Source: Naumannella cuiyingiana
GTDB lineage: Bacteria; Actinomycetota; Actinomycetes; Propionibacteriales; Propionibacteriaceae
Assembly: GCF_013408305.1 (NCBI RefSeq)
Contig: NZ_JACBZS010000002.1
Span: 1-32,065, forward strand
DNA length: 32,065 bases
Direction: 5' to 3'
Every line of letters starts with the position of its first letter. The stretch's first letter is position 1. Shown piece after piece: positions 1 to 6,747 of this stretch. The position numbers and the translations under genes were made by a program. Below the pieces are notes generated by a model, which searched no databases, had not been told where the DNA came from, and saw nothing but the letters and a program-made list of their open reading frames with translations.

Positions 1-866
1 CGGTCGATCACCACGCCATCACCGTCTCCGCGCTGAAGGGCGGCATCACGAAAACCACCGTCGTGCTGGCGATCGGCACCGTGCTCGCGCTGCACCGCCG
101 CGACCTCGTGCTGGCGATCGACGCCAACGCCCACCGCGGCACCCTCGCCCAACGCCTCGGCGAAGAAACCACCAAGACGGTCCGCGACCTCGCCGGCCAG
201 TTGAACCAGGTCACCTCCGCGACCGACTTCCGCCGGTTCACCTCCCAAGCCGACACGCGCCTCGAAGTCCTCGCGTCCGAACGCGACCCCGTGAAAGCCC
301 AGGGGTTCTCGGCCGAGGAATATCGCGACGTCGTTGACGTCGCCAAGATCTTCCGCTCGGTGATCCTAACCGACACCGGCACCGACCTCACCCTGCCGTT
401 GATGGCCGAGGTGTATCGGGCCACCGACACCCTCGTCGTCACCGCCACCACCGCCCACGACGGCATCCAACTCGCCGCCGAAACGCTCGACTGGTGGGCC
501 GAATTCGCCGGCGAGGAACTCGTCTCACACGCCGTGCTCGCGGTGACTGAGATCGTGCCGTTCACCCTCCGCCCCGACCAAACCCACCACGTCGAGCAGC
601 TGCTCCAGGCCCACCAGCAACAGCAACAGCAGCGGCGCGCGGAAATCCGTGCCCAACTCGGCGGCCGGGTCGCCGAGATCATCTTCGTCCCCTACGACCC
701 CCACCTCCACGACGGCGGCCACTTCGCCTGGCACCAACTCGGCCGCGACACCCAGATCGCCTACGAACAACTCGCCTACGCCATCGCCCAGCAATTCGGC
801 GGCCGCGGCCGCATTGTCGGGACTGAGAATTCGCGTCAGTCACATGGGTCAGGCACGGGTACGTGA
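1..866 (+). CDS. MinD/ParA-like P-loop ATPase of the transfer operon (C-terminal part, 5' end off the window)
   Basis: The frame is open from the left edge and ends at TGA 864-866. It opens with a deviant Walker A, KGGITKTT, followed by a MinD/ParA-like fold (switch-type segment LAIDANAHRGTLAQR, then SVILTDTGTD and LVVTATTAHDGI). Such ATPases dimerise on ATP and act in partition or in positioning membrane machines. The position usually held by the second conserved Gly is Thr (GGITKTT rather than GGVGKTT). A Gln-rich stretch lies near residues 180-188 counted from GTG 63. The start near 63 is not real, because it would remove the P-loop. The frame joins exactly to the gene that leaves the right edge from 31534, which would give a 465-residue protein. 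Its job in conjugation is inferred only from that operon. Confidence is high for the fold and moderate for the join. Confidence 0.82.
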   Translation, partial: VDHHAITVSALKGGITKTTVVLAIGTVLALHRRDLVLAIDANAHRGTLAQRLGEETTKTVRDLAGQLNQVTSATDFRRFTSQADTRLEVLASERDPVKAQGFSAEEYRDVVDVAKIFRSVILTDTGTDLTLPLMAEVYRATDTLVVTATTAHDGIQLAAETLDWWAEFAGEELVSHAVLAVTEIVPFTLRPDQTHHVEQLLQAHQQQQQQRRAEIRAQLGGRVAEIIFVPYDPHLHDGGHFAWHQLGRDTQIAYEQLAYAIAQQFGGRGRIVGTENSRQSHGSGTGT

Positions 867-901
867 ACGGCAGATCCCGAAGGGGCATCCCCGCCGCACA
901 A

Positions 902-922
902 CTGGGGCTCGGTGCGCCCCAG
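902..922 (+). terminator. Stem-loop after the MinD-like gene
   Basis: A perfect 7-bp stem, CTGGGGC (902-908) and GCCCCAG (916-922), with a 7-nt loop lies 35 bases after the stop at 866. There is no U-tract, as is common for actinobacterial terminators. It would close the + strand transfer operon if the molecule is circular. Confidence 0.45.
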
Positions 923-1042
923 CTACGGAGGGTTAGCCGGGGCGCGCCGGCGTTCTTCGCCAACTGATCCCTACCGCATGTATTAAACATCTGGTTGCTG
1001 GTAGTGTCCAGACCGCGGCACCCGATCGGGAACAATGACCGG

Positions 1043-1381
1043 GTGCCGCGCCGTGCCCGCCCCTCCCTGCCCCCATCACTGGAGGCCATCGTGAACGCTT
1101 TCGGCATGAGTCCGGTGCGGATCGCGATCTTGTCCGTCCTGGCGCGCCAGTCCGATCTCACGATCGGCGAGATCGCGGACGCCACCGCGCTGAGCCGGCC
1201 CACGATCGGGCCGCATCTAGGCGCGATGCTTACCGCTGGACTCATCCGGACCGACCAGCCCGACCAGCAGGCGCTCGGCGGGCGGCGCGTGCGCTATTCG
1301 GCGAACACGGCAGAGGTGCGGCGCCAGATCGCGCAGCTCATGGGCACACTCGCACCCATCCCGCCTCGGAAACGGCCCTAA
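1043..1381 (+). CDS. ArsR-like winged-helix transcriptional regulator
   Basis: This is a small winged-helix protein. The segment FGMSPVRIAILSVLARQ matches the opening helix of ArsR-type domains. It is followed by a helix-turn-helix (LTIGEIADATALSRPTIGPH, then LGAMLTAGLI) and a wing (GGRRVRYSAN). No metal-binding CxC motif is visible, so metal sensing is not supported. GTG 1043 is used here. GTG 1091 has the better ribosome site (GGAGG at 1081-1085, spacing 5) and would give a 96-residue protein lacking the first helix; TTG 995 is also in frame. The gene stands alone between the MinD-like ATPase and a small RHH protein and could regulate plasmid genes. The target is unknown. Confidence 0.65.
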   Translation: MPRRARPSLPPSLEAIVNAFGMSPVRIAILSVLARQSDLTIGEIADATALSRPTIGPHLGAMLTAGLIRTDQPDQQALGGRRVRYSANTAEVRRQIAQLMGTLAPIPPRKRP

Positions 1382-1469
1382 TCCGAGGTCGTGCAGTGGT
1401 TGTCGGTCTAATATCATTCGCGTTTTTGTTGCGTGTCGCCCTCGCGGAAGCACGGCACGGTGCGCCAGG

Positions 1470-1697
1470 ATGACTTTCATGGCTCGCTGGACTCGCACGG
1501 AGACCGATACCCGGCCCTTGCCGGTAGGCGCCGAGGTCGACCTCGACACCGTCGCCCTGTTCGACACGATCAGCCGCGCACGCGGACACAGATCGCGCAG
1601 CGTCACCCTGCGCGAGGCCATCGACGAGTACATCGACACCCACGGCCACGAAGCCGGGCTCGTCCCCCAGGAGGCGCTGTTCGACGCAGCCGGCTAA
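1470..1697 (+). CDS. Small ribbon-helix-helix-like protein
   Basis: A 75-residue protein. The segment VDLDTVALFDTISRARG followed by SRSVTLREAIDEYID reads like a strand-helix-turn-helix of the MetJ/Arc type, where such proteins bind DNA as dimers. The start could be ATG 1470 or ATG 1479; no strong ribosome site separates them. No toxin-like partner lies next to it, so an antitoxin role is not supported. A hairpin follows 14 bases after the stop. Its family is uncertain; copy-number or transfer regulation is possible but not shown. Confidence 0.5.
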   Translation: MTFMARWTRTETDTRPLPVGAEVDLDTVALFDTISRARGHRSRSVTLREAIDEYIDTHGHEAGLVPQEALFDAAG

Positions 1698-1710
1698 AAC
1701 GCCGGCCCCG

Positions 1711-1729
1711 TTCAGGGCAGTGCCCTGAA
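1711..1729 (+). terminator. Perfect stem-loop after the RHH-like gene
   Basis: TTCAGGGC (1711-1718), loop AGT, then GCCCTGAA (1722-1729). The 8-bp perfect stem begins 14 bases after the TAA at 1695-1697. It is probably a terminator without a U-tract. Confidence 0.5.
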
Positions 1730-1736
1730 TCGACGA

Positions 1737-1793
1737 TGCCGCGGTGGCAGCCGCGGCACTCGTCCAGATCTGTAGGGAAGTAACCAGCTTCCC
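1737..1793. other. Two further inverted repeats upstream of the wbl-rep operon
   Basis: TGCCGCGG (1737-1744) pairs perfectly with CCGCGGCA (1751-1758), and GGGAAG (1775-1780) pairs with CTTCCC (1788-1793). With the terminator at 1711-1729 they form three consecutive hairpins in the leader of the replication genes. They may be operator, origin or transcription-control elements; the sequence does not say which. Confidence 0.35.
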
Positions 1794-1812
1794 GAACTTT
1801 CCTTCACACCCA

Positions 1813-1826
1813 CGAAGGGAGCTTCG
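1813..1826 (+). promoter_or_regulatory. Ribosome-binding site inside a small hairpin before wbl
   Basis: CGAAG (1813-1817) and CTTCG (1822-1826) can pair around GGAG. This places the Shine-Dalgarno core in a 4-nt loop just ahead of ATG 1829. The hairpin could present or mask the site. Confidence 0.35.
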
Positions 1827-1828
1827 CT

Positions 1829-2155
1829 ATGCCTTCAGCATGCCATCGCGACCCCGGAAAATCCAGCGCACCAGGCCCTGGGCGGCGTGTCGCCCGCCAA
1901 CCCCAGCTGCCCTGCGCCACCACCGCCCGCGCCGGCTTCACCTCAGGTGACGCGTACGACCACCGGGCCGCCGCACAAATCTGCGCCAGCTGCCCACTCG
2001 CCGACGCCTGCCTACACGAGGCGTTCCGACTCGACACCGCCCACCGCGCCGGCACCGACCCGTACGGCGCCTACGGCTGCTGGGGCGGGGTTTGGTTCGA
2101 ACCCGGCCACCCGCCCGAGCAGCTGCTCCACAGCACGGCAGTACCCGCCCGGTGA
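1829..2155 (+). CDS. WhiB-like iron-sulfur transcriptional regulator
   Basis: A 108-residue WhiB-family (Wbl) protein. These actinobacterial proteins hold a 4Fe-4S cluster and usually work with the primary sigma factor as redox- or NO-sensitive regulators. Four cluster ligands are in the expected pattern: C29 (PCATT), C52-x2-C55 (ICASC) and C61 (ADACL). They are followed by a turn GCWGGVWF at about 83-90, where the usual GVWGG has become GCWGG, adding a cysteine (C84). The tail is short, without the basic AT-hook-like end of some Wbl proteins. ATG 1829 has AAGGGAG upstream. Its stop overlaps the replication gene start as GTGA, so the two are translationally coupled. I infer that it regulates plasmid genes. 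Confidence 0.85.
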   Translation: MPSACHRDPGKSSAPGPGRRVARQPQLPCATTARAGFTSGDAYDHRAAAQICASCPLADACLHEAFRLDTAHRAGTDPYGAYGCWGGVWFEPGHPPEQLLHSTAVPAR

Positions 2156-4038
2156 GCGCCCCGGCTGCTGTCGACGCCTGGCAGCTCACCCGGCAGATCT
2201 CCCCGCGGCCGCGCGTACGCGCCGCCGTGCGCGAGGCCGGCGGCGCGATCGCCAACCTCTACCCGGTCGACGTCGACGTCGACGGACCCGAGCCCGACAC
2301 CCCGTGGGCGGTCTGCCTCACCGGACCCGACCGCCGCTACCACCTGCTCGGGTTCGACTTCGACGCCAAACAACCCGGCCGCCCCGCGGCCCACGACGCC
2401 GAACGGCTCGCTTCGCTGTGCGACCAGCTGCGGATCCCGGTGGTGCTGTGCGCGTCCGCCGGCGACCCCGACGGCGGCCGGCACCTGTGGATCGGGCTCG
2501 CGCACACCCTTGACGCCCGCCTGGTGCACACCCTCGCGCGGGCGGCCGCCAGCTGGCTGCCCAGCCTCGACATCACGCCGCTGCTCAACCCCGCCGCCGG
2601 CTGCCTGCGCCCGCCCGGCGCACCCCACCGCACCGGCCAGCCCTCTCAGATCCTGCGCGGCGACCCCGTCGAGCTGATCCGGCCCCGCGCGAGCCGTCGC
2701 CAGCTCACCCAGCTGCTCGACGCCATCGAGGACCAGCTCGCCCACTACCGCAACCCCACAACCGCAGCACCGAGCGCGGCGGCGGGTGTGGCGATCGACG
2801 GCCACGGCCGCCGCTACCTGCCCGGCCGGACACGGCGTACACCGGCGCCGGCGAGCCTGGACGCGCTCACCACCGCCGTTCCCGCCGGCGCCGACGCCTC
2901 CGCACAGATGTGGGTCGCGCTGCTCGGCTGCGCCCGCGCCGGCTGGCAGCACCACGAGCTCGCCGCCTTGCTCGACACTGCGCCCGGTCTCGAACACGCC
3001 CGCACCCAACCCGCCGCCGACCGCGGCCGCTCAAGAACCCCGCGGCCGACGTCCGGCCGGCACAGCCCGGCCCGGGTCCTCGCCGACGACTGGGACCGTG
3101 CCGTCGACCACCTCGCCCGACAGCACCCTCCAGCCGCCCGCACCGCGCACGATGCCGACGCCGCCCGAAAGGCCGCGGCGATCGACCACACCGTGCACGC
3201 AATCCAGGAGCGGGCCGACGCCATGCCCGGCCGCTGGCGCCACGGCGGCGCCACCCACCGCCGCACCCTCGACGGAATCTGCCTGCTCGCCTGCCGCGGC
3301 CTGACCCTCGACCTCGAGCTCCCGATCCGCCACCTCGGCCTGCTCACCGGACTCAGCCGCGAAACCGTCCGCCAGGCCCTCGCCGCCCTCGCCGCCGATG
3401 GCTGGCTCATCCACACCCGACCAACCCACGGCCCCCGAGCCGCCGCCTGGGTTCTCCACAGCCCCCTCGACTATCCCTTGCCACAAGAGGTCACACGCCC
3501 CCGACTCGGTAGGCCCCAGCGGTCGCAGCTCGAGCAGCGCCTTGCGCTCGCCCGCCACGACGCGTTCAGCACCACGCGCGCCGGGGGTCAGGGCCTCGGC
3601 TGCGAGGCTGGCACCGCGTGGGCACGACTCAGCACCGAACCGGACCTTGCCGCTCAAACCCGCGACACCATCCTCGGGAAGCTGAACCGTGCAGGTCTTC
3701 TCGAACAGACGGTCAACCTGGGGACCGGTGAACTGAGCTGGCAGCCTGTCGATCGACGTGACCAGGTCGCCAGCGAACGCGGATGCACTGGCGTCTTGGA
3801 GGCTCGCGCCCAAAGCTACGCCGCAGAACAGAGGTTGTGGGCCTGGTGGAACCGAGAACTCACCTTCCTCCGCTCTCCCCGCAAGGAACGCCGGCGACTC
3901 CGCCCCTACGCTCCCGCACTGGTCCGCGTCGACGAGTCCCGCTACCCACGGCGACCCGGCGGGCTCCCCGACCATCCGACGGCGTACGCAGCTCTCATCG
4001 AGGAACAGCAGGCGTCAATAGTGCCAGCAGCCGCGTGA
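2152..4038 (+). CDS. Plasmid replication protein with archaeo-eukaryotic primase motifs and a winged helix
   Basis: A 628-residue protein from GTG 2152, whose GTGA overlaps the wbl stop. Residues around 64-71 (LLGFDFD) form the hhhDhD motif of AEP primases with D69 and D71. GGRHLWIGL at 109-117 supplies the sxH motif with H111, and LRPPGAPHRTG at 152-162 matches the third conserved block. A winged helix lies near residues 384-425 (LGLLTGLSRETVRQALAAL, then GWLIHT), as in plasmid initiators. No helicase motor is visible. I infer that it primes or initiates replication of this plasmid, since no other Rep is present. The frame is open from 2092, but that start lies inside wbl. The last 180 residues are less strongly G/C-biased and I recognise no domain there. 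Confidence 0.72.
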   Translation: MSAPAAVDAWQLTRQISPRPRVRAAVREAGGAIANLYPVDVDVDGPEPDTPWAVCLTGPDRRYHLLGFDFDAKQPGRPAAHDAERLASLCDQLRIPVVLCASAGDPDGGRHLWIGLAHTLDARLVHTLARAAASWLPSLDITPLLNPAAGCLRPPGAPHRTGQPSQILRGDPVELIRPRASRRQLTQLLDAIEDQLAHYRNPTTAAPSAAAGVAIDGHGRRYLPGRTRRTPAPASLDALTTAVPAGADASAQMWVALLGCARAGWQHHELAALLDTAPGLEHARTQPAADRGRSRTPRPTSGRHSPARVLADDWDRAVDHLARQHPPAARTAHDADAARKAAAIDHTVHAIQERADAMPGRWRHGGATHRRTLDGICLLACRGLTLDLELPIRHLGLLTGLSRETVRQALAALAADGWLIHTRPTHGPRAAAWVLHSPLDYPLPQEVTRPRLGRPQRSQLEQRLALARHDAFSTTRAGGQGLGCEAGTAWARLSTEPDLAAQTRDTILGKLNRAGLLEQTVNLGTGELSWQPVDRRDQVASERGCTGVLEARAQSYAAEQRLWAWWNRELTFLRSPRKERRRLRPYAPALVRVDESRYPRRPGGLPDHPTAYAALIEEQQASIVPAAA

Positions 4039-4134
4039 GCTTCGCGGGTGAAACCTGTGCGAATCCAACAGTGGGCGACCACCTGCGCGTCTGTGTTTCC
4101 TGATTCGGCAATTCTCGAACCTCACCGGCTCCGC

Positions 4135-4206
4135 GCAAGGGCCGCAAAACACGGCCTGCGGCCGCCCTCCGGGATCGCTCCGCGATTCTTTTGCTTCCCC
4201 CCTTGC
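4135..4206 (+). repeat. Dispersed composite hairpin element, copy 1
   Basis: The interval between the rep stop (4038) and 4297 has no supported gene but holds this element. Its core at 4163-4188 is a 26-bp perfect match, on the opposite strand, to 12599-12624, and similarity extends upstream over the segment at 4143-4162. The core contains ATCGC-TCC-GCGAT-type pairing. An outer stem GCAAGGG (4135-4141) / CCCTTGC (4200-4206) encloses it. Both copies lie in the same orientation behind the gene upstream, which suggests a 3'-end element. Confidence 0.7.
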
Positions 4207-4296
4207 TTCTCCGCCGCCTCGGCCTCGAACTTGCTGCCATCAGGAAACACCCCCACCACCGTCAACACCACCAACACCAGCATTAGAGGAGCGAAC

Positions 4297-4764
4297 ATGA
4301 CCAACAGCACCACCTGGCCCGTCGTCGAGTACAACGTCAAGAAGACTGCCCAGCAGATCCGCACCACACTGCGAACCAGCTACCCCGACACCAGCTTCCG
4401 GGTCCGGATGAGCCGCGGCACCGGTTACGGCTGGCTCGACATCGCCTGGACCGACGGGCCCACCGAACCCGCCGTAATGGAGCTGACGGCCCGGTTCCAG
4501 TCCGCACGGTTCGACAGCACCGCCGACAGCTACCAGCCGATGCTTCCCGAGCTGTACCTGATCGACGGCGTCCCGACCGAGATCCGCTACCACTGCCGCG
4601 GCATCAGCACCGCCCGGACCTACAGCCCCGACGCCCGGGAATGGGCACAACGACACGCCCAGCCCGGAACAGACAGCTGGCACCGCGCCGAACGCCTCGG
4701 CTACCCCGACACCGCCGACCTCGCCACCCGCATCCTCCTCGAGGAAACCAACCTCACCAGCTAA
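4297..4764 (+). CDS. LPD29-like domain protein
   Basis: A 155-residue protein starting at ATG 4297, preceded by AGAGGAG at good spacing. The frame is open further upstream to 4048, but through the repeat element and without a ribosome site. The N-terminal half (KKTAQQIRTTLRTSYPDTSF, then RVRMSRGTGYGWLDIAWTDG) matches the pattern of the large polyvalent protein-associated domain LPD29, found on phage and plasmid proteins. Its biochemical role is unknown. The C-terminal part ends with a short helix (GYPDTADLATRILLEE). It sits in a plasmid maintenance cluster ahead of a redoxin and SSB. The family assignment is from memory of the domain's pattern. Confidence 0.65.
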   Translation: MTNSTTWPVVEYNVKKTAQQIRTTLRTSYPDTSFRVRMSRGTGYGWLDIAWTDGPTEPAVMELTARFQSARFDSTADSYQPMLPELYLIDGVPTEIRYHCRGISTARTYSPDAREWAQRHAQPGTDSWHRAERLGYPDTADLATRILLEETNLTS

Positions 4765-4807
4765 CGCCACTCTTACCAGCATTACCACCACAGAAGGGAA
4801 CCACGCC

Positions 4808-5032
4808 ATGATCGTCACCGTGTACACCAAGCCCGGCTGCGGGCCCTGCCGCGCCACTCAGCGCGCTCTCACCGCCGCCGGGATCGACTTCCGGGCCGTC
4901 GACCTGACCGCCAATGCCGACGCACTTGCCCACGTTCGCCAGCTCGGCTACAGCTCCGCGCCCGTCGTCGAAGCCAGCGCCACCCATTGGGCCGGGTTCC
5001 AGCCCGACAAGATCATCGCGCTGAAGTCTTGA
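4808..5032 (+). CDS. Glutaredoxin/NrdH-like redoxin with CGPC active site
   Basis: A 74-residue thioredoxin-fold protein. The start VTVYTKPGCGPCRAT holds a CxxC redox centre (C11, C14). SSAPVVE is the cis-proline region and WAGFQPDKI matches the C-terminal WSGFRPD motif of NrdH proteins, which reduce class Ib ribonucleotide reductase. The active site is CGPC, as in thioredoxins, rather than the usual NrdH C-M/V-Q-C. A paralogue with CVQC lies at 31283-31534. AGAAGGGA precedes ATG 4808. The partner on this plasmid is unknown; supply of dNTPs or redox control of the neighbouring WhiB-like protein is speculation. Confidence 0.82.
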   Translation: MIVTVYTKPGCGPCRATQRALTAAGIDFRAVDLTANADALAHVRQLGYSSAPVVEASATHWAGFQPDKIIALKS

Positions 5033-5057
5033 CCCGCAAAACCCCCAACAGTACTAT
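5029..5057 (+). promoter_or_regulatory. Primary-sigma-type promoter for ssb
   Basis: TTGACC (5029-5034), a 17-nt spacer and TACTAT (5052-5057) form a near-consensus -35/-10 pair. The -35 overlaps the stop codon of the redoxin gene. Transcription would start near 5064, some 32 bases ahead of ssb. Confidence 0.6.
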
Positions 5058-5095
5058 TAACTCTAACGCCAGCAACTAGCGAAGGGACTCATGTC

Positions 5096-5461
5096 ATGAG
5101 CACGATCAGCCGCACCGGAAACCTGGCCGCCGCCCCCGAGCTGCGCCAAGGCGAGTCTGGGCCCTATACCTACGCCCGCGTCATCGTCACCGACCGGATC
5201 CGCCAGGCCGACGACAGCTGGACCGACGGGCCGGCGATCGCCTACAACGTCGCGGTCAGCGGCTCCCAGGCCGAAAACCTGGTCGCCGCCGCCGAATCCG
5301 GCGGGAACATCCGGGTCACTTTCACCGGGACCTACCGGGTCACCGAGTACGTCGACAACGAAGGCGGCACCCGGATCCAACATGAGGTCCGTGCCACCGA
5401 CATCGGCGCCAGCTTCCGCGGCCAGCGAGTGCAGGTCGTCCGGCCCGGAGGGACCAGCTGA
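5096..5461 (+). CDS. ssb: Single-stranded DNA-binding protein
   Basis: A 121-residue OB-fold protein of the SSB family. The segment MSTISRTGNLAAAPELRQ is the usual N-terminal strand pair. It is followed by ARVIVTDRI, the YNVAVSGSQAENLVAAAESG helix region and a strand set ending in HEVRATDIGASFRGQ. It would coat single-stranded DNA during plasmid replication or transfer. It ends in RPGGTS, without the acidic DDDIPF-type tip by which chromosomal SSBs recruit partners. ATG 5096 is preceded by CGAAGGGA (5080-5087). A strong promoter lies just upstream. Plasmid-type paralogue of host SSB is the likely status. Confidence 0.88.
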   Translation: MSTISRTGNLAAAPELRQGESGPYTYARVIVTDRIRQADDSWTDGPAIAYNVAVSGSQAENLVAAAESGGNIRVTFTGTYRVTEYVDNEGGTRIQHEVRATDIGASFRGQRVQVVRPGGTS

Positions 5462-5529
5462 ACACGGCGAATCGTCGCGGTGGAGGGTGCGGTCCCAATG
5501 CGGGCCGCCCCCTTACCCCTGTAGCTCTA

Positions 5530-5556
5530 TTAGTAGTGTTAGTTCTGTTAGATGTG
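5530..5556 (+). repeat. Three tandem 9-bp repeats TTAGNNNTG upstream of parA
   Basis: TTAGTAGTG, TTAGTTCTG and TTAGATGTG follow each other without gaps and end just before the parA ribosome site GAGGAG. They could be the binding site of the small ParB-like protein, serving as an operator, a centromere or both. A related sequence in the opposite orientation lies at about 5048-5067 in the ssb promoter. Confidence 0.5.
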
Positions 5557-5567
5557 AGGAGACTCCG

Positions 5568-6371
5568 ATGATCTTGGCCGTGAGTAATCAGAAGGGCGGC
5601 GTGGGCAAGACCACGACCACCGTGCAGCTGGCCGCGGTCGCGGCCGCGCAGGGCCGGCGGGTGCTGCTCGTCGACGCCGACGTGCAAGGCAACCTGTCGA
5701 GCGTGGTGGCCGAGGTCGATGACGACCAGACCGGGCTGGCCGACGTGCTGTCCACCCGATCACCCGACACCATCCGGGACGTCATCACCGGCACCGGCTG
5801 GCGCCAAGTGGACCTGGTCCCGACCGCCGGCGTCGCGCTAGGCGCCGTCCGTGACGAGCTGGTGATCGCCGGCGCCGGCCGCGAACTCCGACTGCGCGAG
5901 GCGATCGGCGAGGTGGCGGGGGAGTACGACCTGATCGTGATCGACTGCGCCCCGGCGCTGGACCAGCTGACCATCAACGCGTTGTGCGCCGCGGATGCGG
6001 TCGCGATCATCACCCACACCAAACTGTGGTCGTTGAACGGGCTCGACCAGCTGCTCGCGACGATCGGCAGCGTGCAGACCTACTACAACCAGGGCTTGCG
6101 GATCGCCGGCGTGGTGGTCAACCAGCACGAGGCCGGAACGGTGTCCGGGCGGGCCTGGCTGGACGACCTGCGCACCGCCACGGCTGCACGTGACCTCGAG
6201 CTGCTCGAGCCGCCCATCCCGAAACGGGTGCTGATCTCTGATGCGACCGAGGCCGGCCGCGGCCTGGCCGACTGGGGGAGCGCGGAAGCGAGCGAGTTGG
6301 CCCAGATCTACGCCCAACACCTCATTGCCCTGACCCGCGAGGATCCGACCCCGAAGGCGGTGGCCCGATGA
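5568..6371 (+). CDS. parA: ParA partition ATPase
   Basis: A 267-residue Walker-type ParA. The deviant Walker A KGGVGKTT is at residues 9-16, the switch I-type segment LLVDADVQGNLS at about 34-45, and Walker B LIVIDCAPALD follows. It drives plasmid segregation by ATP-dependent patterning on the nucleoid. No N-terminal HTH is present, so this is the short ParA type whose operon is usually autoregulated by the partner protein. ATG 5568 has GAGGAG upstream; longer in-frame starts back to 5382 overlap ssb and are not supported. The stop overlaps the next gene as ATGA, giving a parAB pair. It is distinct from the MinD-like ATPase at the window ends. Confidence 0.92.
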   Translation: MILAVSNQKGGVGKTTTTVQLAAVAAAQGRRVLLVDADVQGNLSSVVAEVDDDQTGLADVLSTRSPDTIRDVITGTGWRQVDLVPTAGVALGAVRDELVIAGAGRELRLREAIGEVAGEYDLIVIDCAPALDQLTINALCAADAVAIITHTKLWSLNGLDQLLATIGSVQTYYNQGLRIAGVVVNQHEAGTVSGRAWLDDLRTATAARDLELLEPPIPKRVLISDATEAGRGLADWGSAEASELAQIYAQHLIALTREDPTPKAVAR

Positions 6372-6706
6372 GCGCCCGACCCGCACCCAAGCGATCCCGG
6401 CTGGCCGGGAATTCGCCCGTCGCCCCCGCACCAGCCGAAGCGCCGGCCGAACAGCCCGCGCCGGCGGCGCCGGCGAAGAAAAGCCGGCCGAAAGTGTCGT
6501 TCTACCAAGACCCAGACGACACCGCCCGGGTCCGCGCCGCCATCCTGCACACCATGACCACCGAAGGCTCCCGCGGCCTGTCGCAGTTCATCCACGACGC
6601 CGTGATGGAGAAAGTCGAGCAGCTCGAGGCCCGCTACAACGGCGGCGAGCCGTTCCCGCCAGTCGGCCCGCGCGAACTACCGCAGGGCCGCCCGATGGGC
6701 GAATAG
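6368..6706 (+). CDS. Small ParB-like centromere-binding protein (ribbon-helix-helix)
   Basis: A 112-residue protein whose ATG overlaps the parA stop. Residues 1-38 are Pro/Ala-rich and probably disordered. The C-terminal part (KVSFYQDPDDTARVRAAIL, then GSRGLSQFIHDAVMEKVEQLE) has the strand-helix-helix pattern of RHH partition proteins. Such proteins bind short direct repeats and stimulate ParA. It is not a canonical ParB with a CTPase domain. The tandem 9-bp repeats at 5530-5556 are its likely target. The role is inferred from position and fold. Confidence 0.78.
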   Translation: MSARPAPKRSRLAGNSPVAPAPAEAPAEQPAPAAPAKKSRPKVSFYQDPDDTARVRAAILHTMTTEGSRGLSQFIHDAVMEKVEQLEARYNGGEPFPPVGPRELPQGRPMGE

Positions 6707-6747
6707 ACCGACTGGGCGCTGGTCTGGCGTCGACGAGGAGGAAGGCT

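Noticed and set aside
4048-4296. N-terminal extension of the LPD29-like protein back to 4048
   Set aside because: It would translate the repeat element and lacks a ribosome site, whereas ATG 4297 has AGAGGAG.
5382-5567. Longer ParA start at 5382
   Set aside because: It overlaps ssb and the tandem repeats. The conserved ParA N-terminus begins at ATG 5568, with GAGGAG upstream.
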